From Actinomycetales bacterium (GTDB taxonomy: Bacteria; Actinomycetota; Actinomycetes; Nanopelagicales; Nanopelagicaceae), in the NCBI GenBank assembly GCA_018969585.1, contig JAGWYB010000005.1, positions 1 through 55,174 of the forward strand: a stretch of DNA of 55,174 nt, written 5' to 3'. The notes beneath the pieces were generated by a model. The model had not been told where the DNA came from, did not search any database, and saw only the letters and a program-made list of their open reading frames with translations. The position numbers and the translations under genes were made by a program. Of this stretch, positions 50,216 to 55,174 are shown piece by piece. How positions within the stretch are numbered: position 1 is the stretch's first letter; every line of letters starts with the position of its first letter.

Positions 50216-51040
50216 TTACTGGCCTACTCGGAAACGATAGAACTTAGTTACGGAATTTCCCGAGTCTTTAAGGATTTGATCGACAGTCTTCTTTTGATCC
50301 TTCGCAAAAGCTTGTTCGAGCAGCGAGACTTCTTTTACAAATCCCGTAACGCGTCCCTCTACAACTTTTGCAATCGCAGCATCTGGCTTACCTTCATTAC
50401 GAGCAGTCTCTTCCGCAAGGCGTCTCTCATTTGCAATTACCTCAGCCGGAATCTCATCTCGATTTAAGTACTGAGGGGCGAAAGCAGCAATGTGCTGAGC
50501 AATGTCTTTACCAGTTACTTCATCACTTTTGCCGAGTGCAACTAGAACTCCGACTTGTGGAGGAAGATCTGGGCTCGTTTTATGAAGATAAAGTGCGTTT
50601 GAACCTGAGATAACAGCAATTCTTCGCAGTTCAACTTTCTCACCTAAGGTGGCATTTGCTTCATCGATGGCGGCCTGGACACTCTTGCCGGAGGGTAAAT
50701 TTGAAGAGGAGAAGGCAGCTAAATCTGAGATCTTTGATTGGAAGAGATGAGAAATCAATTCTTCAGCGACTGCTTGGAATCGATCTCCTTTCGCAACAAA
50801 GTCAGTCTCGCAATTTAGTTCAAGCATGACTGCAACATCACCGCTCGACTTCGCTGAAATCAAGCCATTTGAAGTTGCCCGACCTTCTCGCTTCGTGACT
50901 CCCTTAAGCCCTTTTACTCGAATAACTTCGATAGCTTTATCGAAGTCGCCGCCAGTCTCATCGAGAGCCTTCTTGCAATCAAGCATTCCGGCAGCGGTAA
51001 CCTCGCGGAGTCGCTTTACGTCATCTGCTGTATAGGCCAC
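50216..51040 (-). CDS. tsf: Elongation factor Ts
   Basis: EF-Ts exchanges GDP for GTP on EF-Tu. The 274 aa show the N-terminal UBA-like segment [20 protein letters not shown] and the core motif [15 protein letters not shown]. The GTG start follows the rpsB stop immediately (TAA then GTG). Confidence 0.97.
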   Translation of the reverse strand: MAYTADDVKRLREVTAAGMLDCKKALDETGGDFDKAIEVIRVKGLKGVTKREGRATSNGLISAKSSGDVAVMLELNCETDFVAKGDRFQAVAEELISHLFQSKISDLAAFSSSNLPSGKSVQAAIDEANATLGEKVELRRIAVISGSNALYLHKTSPDLPPQVGVLVALGKSDEVTGKDIAQHIAAFAPQYLNRDEIPAEVIANERRLAEETARNEGKPDAAIAKVVEGRVTGFVKEVSLLEQAFAKDQKKTVDQILKDSGNSVTKFYRFRVGQ

Positions 51041-51859
51041 TTACGAACCTGCGCTTTCGCCGGATGTTTCCTTGGCGCCGAGTAATTCTTTCTCCCAATC
51101 GGCAAGCGGTTCGCCGGCGGCAACTTCTTCTACTCCAGCTTTCGCGGCGTTCGCGGCTTCTTTAGCAACATTTGCCGATCGTGCCTGAAGGCCTGCGGCA
51201 ACTGCATCAGCAATTACTCGCGTTAAAAGGGTTACGGAACGGATTGCATCATCATTTCCAGGGATCTTGTAATCGACTTCATCAGGATCGCAATTTGTAT
51301 CCAAGATCGCGATTACAGGTATGCCCAGCTTTTTCGCCTCGGCTACTGCGAGGTGCTCTAATTTTGTATCGACCACCCATACCGCTGATGGCAATTTAGT
51401 CATATTTCTAATTCCATCTAAATTCTTATGCAACTTCTCTCGCTCGCGTCGGAGCAACAGTAATTCTTTCTTAGTCAGAACTTGGTCATTTGAAGCTTCA
51501 AGAGCTTCTAACTCTTTCAAACGTTGAATTCGTTTGTAAACAGTAGGGAAATTAGTAAGCATTCCGCCAAGCCAGCGCTCCGTAACATACGACATACCAA
51601 CTCTTTTGGCCTGGGATTGAATTGGTTCTTGTGCCTGCTTCTTTGTTCCAACAAAAAGAACATGGCCACCTTTAGAGACGACATCCTTTACGAAGTCATA
51701 TGCCATATCAATCAACGAGAGTGATTGTTGGATATCGATGATGTAGATACCGTTGCGCTCGGTGAAGATAAAGCGCTTCATTTTTGGATTCCAGCGACGG
51801 GTTTGATGTCCAAAATGGACTCCACTATCGAGGAGTTCTCGCATTGTTACTACCGCCAT
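51041..51859 (-). CDS. rpsB: 30S ribosomal protein S2
   Basis: S2 joins late in 30S assembly and is needed for S1 binding. The protein starts [19 protein letters not shown] at the ATG at 51859 (272 aa), with AAAGGAG about 9 bases before. The open frame to 51895 is part of the leader. [11 protein letters not shown] and [17 protein letters not shown] are family motifs. The C-terminal extension of about 50 residues is rich in Ala and Glu. Confidence 0.97.
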   Translation of the reverse strand: MAVVTMRELLDSGVHFGHQTRRWNPKMKRFIFTERNGIYIIDIQQSLSLIDMAYDFVKDVVSKGGHVLFVGTKKQAQEPIQSQAKRVGMSYVTERWLGGMLTNFPTVYKRIQRLKELEALEASNDQVLTKKELLLLRREREKLHKNLDGIRNMTKLPSAVWVVDTKLEHLAVAEAKKLGIPVIAILDTNCDPDEVDYKIPGNDDAIRSVTLLTRVIADAVAAGLQARSANVAKEAANAAKAGVEEVAAGEPLADWEKELLGAKETSGESAGS

Positions 51860-52032
51860 GGCGGCACGCTCCTTTGTGCGAACTTTGGTTCGCATCGGTT
51901 ATGGATCAACGATTTGTTGATCCGCTAGCGTCTAGAGACCGACCAGTTTTCACTGGACCGAAATGGTTTCCCGTTTCATTCGCGAGCAGCGATTGAGCGG
52001 TAGACGCGTGAAGTCACAGAGTTCATCTGTGC
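51860..52032 (-). ncRNA. Structured rpsB 5' leader
   Basis: About 170 nt of the rpsB leader hold four simple stems, in transcript order: CACAGA/TCTGTG (52031-52015), CCAGT-GAAA-ACTGG with a GNRA loop (51956-51943), perfect 8-bp GGATCAAC/GTTGATCC (51923-51903) and perfect 7-bp TGCGAAC/GTTCGCA (51894-51877). Ribosomal protein S2 autoregulates its operon through such a leader in other bacteria. Here that role is inferred. Confidence 0.5.
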
Positions 52033-52039
52033 GAGCGGA

Positions 52040-52045
52040 ATACTA
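52040..52045 (-). promoter_or_regulatory. Predicted rpsB -10 element
   Basis: TAGTAT on the minus strand would start transcription near 52032, exactly at the first hairpin of the rpsB leader. The -35 (TTTTTC, 17 bp upstream) is weak. Confidence 0.4.
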
Positions 52046-52073
52046 CCTGAGTTCTGGCAGCTGAAAAATCCAT

Positions 52074-52985
52074 TCAGGCCCTCGGATGCGCCTGTTCGTA
52101 TGCCTTCTTAATTCGCTCCTCGGTAACGTGGGTATAAATCTGAGTCGTAGAAAGGGATGAATGTCCAAGAATCTCTTGGACTGTTCGAAGGTCTGCCCCG
52201 CCTTCCAATAAATGAGTCGCAGCCGAATGACGTAAGGCATGTGGGCCTAGTTTTGTTTTTGCCCCAATTAGCGAAGTCGCTTCATAGACAACATCTCTGA
52301 CTATCCGTTGATCAATCCGTTTACCTCTTTCACCAAGAAAAAGTGCAGCTCCAGAATTTTCAGTAACAAATTCTGCACGCCCATTTGCCAGGTAATTTTC
52401 TATTGCGCGCAAAGCGGGGGCTCCAATAGGAACAATTCGCTCTTTATCGCCTTTGCCAATAACGCTTATAGTGAAACGTTCACGATCAATATCATCTATA
52501 TCTAAGCCGACTAATTCAGATACTCGAATCGCGCATCCATACAAGACTTCAACTATGGCCAAATTCCTTATGGCGAGCGGGGTCGACTCTTCGTTTGCAC
52601 GAGTTGTCATAGCTTTAATCGCTAATTCAGCGCTCGCTACATCAAGTATTTCTGGAAGTATTCGATCTGGCTTTGGCGCGACTAGATCACGTCCGATATC
52701 GCGAGCCAGCCAACCATTTTTTGCACCCCAATATGTAAATGCTCTTATCGAAACAACTCTTCGGGTTATTGAGGATCGAGCACCGCCTCTGCTCTGCAGA
52801 TTTGCTAGCCACGAACGAATTTGATTTAAATCTAATTCTGAGAAACTCGTAATGTTCATGAGATTTAAATGAGCAACTAATGACTCAAGATCAGCCAGAT
52901 AGGCACGAATTGAGTTCTCTGAAAGATTCCTATCGTTGCGTAAGTGGTCCGCATAGGAGTCCGCAAGTCCTCGATCTAGCGCCAT
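52074..52985 (-). CDS. xerC: Tyrosine recombinase XerC
   Basis: This site-specific recombinase resolves chromosome dimers at dif, activated by FtsK. The 303 aa have a SAM-like N-terminal domain and a catalytic domain with Arg in GCAIRVSEL, HALRHSAATHLLEGG (His/Arg pair), a second His in ILGHSS and the nucleophilic Tyr in TTQIYTHV. The ATG lacks a ribosome site. TAGCCT (52992-52997) lies 6 nt upstream, so it may be leaderless. Its chromosomal setting before rpsB identifies it as the housekeeping enzyme, not a phage integrase. Confidence 0.93.
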   Translation of the reverse strand: MALDRGLADSYADHLRNDRNLSENSIRAYLADLESLVAHLNLMNITSFSELDLNQIRSWLANLQSRGGARSSITRRVVSIRAFTYWGAKNGWLARDIGRDLVAPKPDRILPEILDVASAELAIKAMTTRANEESTPLAIRNLAIVEVLYGCAIRVSELVGLDIDDIDRERFTISVIGKGDKERIVPIGAPALRAIENYLANGRAEFVTENSGAALFLGERGKRIDQRIVRDVVYEATSLIGAKTKLGPHALRHSAATHLLEGGADLRTVQEILGHSSLSTTQIYTHVTEERIKKAYEQAHPRA

Positions 52986-53120
52986 AGCGAAAGGCTACTC
53001 AGCCTCTGGCTAAAAAAGCGTCTTCATGAAATAGACACAGCGTTGCTAATACGCAACACTTCGTTAGCGGCAAAACGCCTTGCTTGTGGAGTATCAAGAG
53101 TCTTTGTCACACCGAGATGG

Positions 53121-53137
53121 CGTAATGACGCGTTACG
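53121..53137. promoter_or_regulatory. Inverted repeat before the 77-codon gene
   Basis: CGTAA and TTACG arms (53121-53125 and 53133-53137) separated by 7 bp lie just upstream of the GGGAG ribosome site of the gene at 53152. It could be an operator for the small Xre-type regulator nearby, or chance. The rest of the 166-bp xerC-53152 gap has one more hairpin (GTTGC/GCAAC, near 53043-53058). Confidence 0.3.
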
Positions 53138-53151
53138 AAGGGAGCTAGGCG

Positions 53152-53385
53152 TTGATAGAGCTAATCGTTGACGAAAACTGCTTAGTTCCTGAAATTCGTA
53201 GAGGCCAAAGCCAGATTAGCGTTGTAATCGGAGTGATCCACGATTTCGACAATATTCTAGATCTCTGTAGCGGAGTGTTAACGAACGAAGAATTAGCGCT
53301 GGTACACAAACTCTGGGCAGACGACAATTTTCCGAGGACTTTTACACGCGAAGGCGCGGCTCTAATAATTCGTGCTCGCGACTAA
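53152..53385 (+). CDS. Small protein of unknown function, 77 aa
   Basis: I do not recognise this family. The protein is mixed alpha/beta and acidic, with a hydrophobic core SVVIGVIHDFDNILDL and a C-terminal helix ending GAALIIRARD. There is no signal peptide or membrane segment. The start is TTG with GGGAG 7 bases upstream, a good ribosome site. It is divergent from xerC and convergent with the Xre-type gene, sharing stop bases at 53382-53385, which supports it as a real gene in this compact genome. Confidence 0.65.
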   Translation: MIELIVDENCLVPEIRRGQSQISVVIGVIHDFDNILDLCSGVLTNEELALVHKLWADDNFPRTFTREGAALIIRARD

Positions 53386-53642
53386 CGCGATTTTCGCTCA
53401 ATTGCGCCTAGCGCAATCAAGAGAGTTTCGGGCGACACCTCAAGCGCTTTACATAAAGGCGCGATTACATCGATTCCCGGATTTCGTTCTTGTCGAAAAT
53501 ATCTAGAGATCGATCCTTTATCAATTCCGCTTTTGCGCTGTAACTCATCCAGTCCAGAAATGCCCAGTTGCTCCATTTTGAAGCGAAGCCATTCTGCGCC
53601 TTCATCCGGGCTTAGCCTTACGCCACGTTTTGTTGCAGTCAT
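53382..53642 (-). CDS. Small Xre-type helix-turn-helix regulator
   Basis: The 86-aa protein is essentially one HTH_3 domain: LDELQRKSGIDKGSISRYFR then NPGIDVIAPLCKALEVSPETLL. The ATG at 53642 has a GGAGA ribosome site and is preferred over the in-frame upstream extension, which lies within cimA. It follows cimA by 11 bases on the same strand and is probably co-transcribed. Its targets are unknown; the convergent unknown gene and its inverted repeat are candidates. Confidence 0.88.
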   Translation of the reverse strand: MTATKRGVRLSPDEGAEWLRFKMEQLGISGLDELQRKSGIDKGSISRYFRQERNPGIDVIAPLCKALEVSPETLLIALGAIERKSR

Positions 53643-53653
53643 TACTACTTCTC

Positions 53654-55174
53654 CTACTCCGTACTGACACCCTTCCGGAGTAGCCCATAGGTTAGAGCAT
53701 CTGCCAACGCCATTGCAGAGGCAGCGATAACATTTTCGTGGACGCCGACTGTGTTCCACTCTCCATGTCCGTCGCTAGTTTCGACCAAGACTCGCGTCAC
53801 CGCGCCGGTTCCTAGACGACCCTCCAAAATACGAACTTTGTAATCGGTGAGTTCTAGATCCAGGAGCTCAGGAAATATATTTCCGAGCCCTTTTCTAAGG
53901 GCATTATCGATCGCGTTGACTGGTCCATTTCCACTTCCCGTAGATTCAATTCGGTTCCCTCGAGCGATTGCTACAACGGTCGCTCTTGAAGTTACTGAGC
54001 CATCTGGATTCCGATCGACCGTAGTCTCCCATTTTTCAATCTCAAAATATTTGGGGCGTCTTCCCTCTACTTCTTCTCGCAAAAGTAATTCAAATGAAGC
54101 ATCCGCAGCTTCAAAGGTAAATCCTTTCGCTTCAAGATCTTTTACACGCTCCACAATTCTTGATGAAATTTCTTTATCTTTTCCGAGGTCGATACCTAAT
54201 TCCTGGGATTTGAGCTCAATGGAGGCGCGACCTGCCATATCTGAGACCAGCATTCGCATGTCATTTCCAACCCGCTCAGGATCTTCGTGTTGATAAAGTG
54301 CCGGATCTACTTTTATTGCTGATGCATGAAGTCCAGCTTTATGTGCAAAAGCAGAGACGCCCACATAAGGCTGGCGCGCACTTGGCGAAACGTTTGTAAC
54401 TTCAGCTACTGCGTGAGAAATTCTGAATGCTTCTTCCAATTTTCCAGGCGGAAGAACCTGTTGATTTCGCTTCAATTGAAGATTTGCGATGATTGATACG
54501 AGATCAGCATTTCCAGTTCTTTCACCGTAACCATTTATTGTTCCTTGCACATGCGTTGCGCCAGCAGATACCGCGGCTAGTGAGTTAGCGATTGCGCAAC
54601 CAGTGTCATTATGGCAATGAATGCCTAATCGAGCCGAACTTTTAGTTAGTACTTCGTGCACGACTTGCGACAATTCATCAGGCAACATGCCGCCATTTGT
54701 GTCACAAAGCGCAACCACGTCAGCGCCAGCTTCTGCAGCAACTCGGACTACTTCAAGCGCATACTTTGGATTCGAGCGATAACCATCGAAAAAGTGTTCT
54801 GCATCAAGAAAGACTCTCTGTCCGCCGTCACGTAGAAACTTTATCGAGTCTCGAATCATGGCTAGGTTTTCATCAAGAGAAGTTTTTAACGCTAACTCGA
54901 CATGGCGGTCGTGAGATTTAGCAACAAGCGTCACCGCGGGAGCGCCAGAATCTTGAAGCGCTCTAAGTAAAGCATCATCTGCGGCCGCGACATTGGGACG
55001 TCGCGTAGCTCCAAAAGCGACAAATGTTGCATTCTTAAACTTTAACTCGCTCTTTGCCAACTTGAAGAATTCAGTGTCTTTTGGATTAGCGCCAGGCCAT
55101 CCACCTTCGATAAATCCAACTCCGAGATCGTCTAGATGCTGCGCTATGGTCAATTTATCGTGGACAGAAAGATT
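53654..55174 (-). CDS. cimA: Citramalate synthase (5' end truncated by window)
   Basis: This LeuA-like enzyme condenses acetyl-CoA with pyruvate to citramalate, a threonine-independent route to 2-oxobutyrate for isoleucine. The frame runs off the window edge (507 codons visible); the TTG at 55153 is internal, not the start. Visible motifs are DDLGVGFIEGGWPGANPKD, the metal-binding GIHCHNDTGCAIANS, NGYGERTGN and the C-terminal regulatory domain from about residue 370. The GGWPGANPKD segment is typical of CimA rather than isopropylmalate synthase. Confidence 0.9.
   Translation of the reverse strand, partial: NLSVHDKLTIAQHLDDLGVGFIEGGWPGANPKDTEFFKLAKSELKFKNATFVAFGATRRPNVAAADDALLRALQDSGAPAVTLVAKSHDRHVELALKTSLDENLAMIRDSIKFLRDGGQRVFLDAEHFFDGYRSNPKYALEVVRVAAEAGADVVALCDTNGGMLPDELSQVVHEVLTKSSARLGIHCHNDTGCAIANSLAAVSAGATHVQGTINGYGERTGNADLVSIIANLQLKRNQQVLPPGKLEEAFRISHAVAEVTNVSPSARQPYVGVSAFAHKAGLHASAIKVDPALYQHEDPERVGNDMRMLVSDMAGRASIELKSQELGIDLGKDKEISSRIVERVKDLEAKGFTFEAADASFELLLREEVEGRRPKYFEIEKWETTVDRNPDGSVTSRATVVAIARGNRIESTGSGNGPVNAIDNALRKGLGNIFPELLDLELTDYKVRILEGRLGTGAVTRVLVETSDGHGEWNTVGVHENVIAASAMALADALTYGLLRKGVSTE

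Noticed and set aside
51860-51895. Upstream in-frame extension of S2
   Set aside because: It is arginine/lysine-rich leader hairpin sequence, and the ATG at 51859 begins the conserved S2 N-terminus.
52074-52985. Phage or island integrase
   Set aside because: The sequence and the neighbourhood (rpsB-tsf, FtsK encoded in the same genome) fit housekeeping XerC, and no attachment-site repeats or phage genes are present.
53104-53128. TTGTCACAC before the 77-codon gene as a PafBC-type damage promoter
   Set aside because: The required TANNNT does not occur at the correct distance.

Overview
The window looks like core chromosome of a small-genome, moderate-GC actinobacterium. The best fit is the freshwater acI/Nanopelagicales type, which is an inference. 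Supporting signs are the actinobacterial gene order around lexA, recA and DUF3046, a ClgR regulator beside cinA/pgsA, ThyX, a mycoredoxin-like protein, RNase J, a structured pnp leader, an actinobacterial SOS box (CGAAC-N4-GTTC), very tight packing (ATGA and TAATG junctions, convergent genes sharing stop bases) and many apparently leaderless starts. I see no tRNA or rRNA genes, CRISPR arrays, insertion sequences or prophage.

Layout. 1-7550: lexA (5' end outside the window) converges on a minus-strand run recA-recX-eda-miaB-miaA-dapF-hflX, covering SOS response, tRNA modification and lysine/cell-wall precursor. 7574-9989: a plus-strand cytochrome P450 divergent from recA, then DUF3046, a TetR regulator and clgR. 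10006-18876: a minus-strand housekeeping block thyX-dapA-rnj-ftsK-rodZ-like-rimO-pgsA-pncC. 18937-19910: an azlCD amino-acid exporter pair on the plus strand. 19957-31387: rimP-nusA-infB-rbfA-truB-ribF-rpsO-pnp-M16 peptidase-dapB-mycoredoxin, a translation and RNA-decay block. 31451-37553: dxr-rip1-ispG-proS-TauE permease (isoprenoid MEP pathway, site-2 protease, prolyl-tRNA synthetase) with a 23-codon membrane microprotein ORF on the other strand. 37619-46925: a polyamine island with gabT on the plus strand and, on the minus strand, aldehyde dehydrogenase-potD-potA-potB-potC-trpB2-agmatinase. 46962-51859: rpsB-tsf-pyrH-frr-cdsA-rlmN. 52074-55174: xerC, an unknown 77-codon gene, a small Xre-type regulator and citramalate synthase cimA (5' end outside the window).

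How the parts work together. LexA and RecA form the SOS switch. A LexA box sits inside the spacer of the recA promoter, and the predicted recA transcript begins with a perfect 8-bp hairpin. The polyamine island can import putrescine or spermidine, make putrescine from agmatine, oxidise 4-aminobutyraldehyde to GABA and pass GABA to succinate semialdehyde. Three dap genes supply diaminopimelate. The most notable items are the recA leader and shared recA/P450 promoter, the leaderless-start pattern (TANNNT 6-8 nt before the start codon), the 23-codon microprotein, the structured pnp and rpsB leaders, and the interlocked convergent stop codons.
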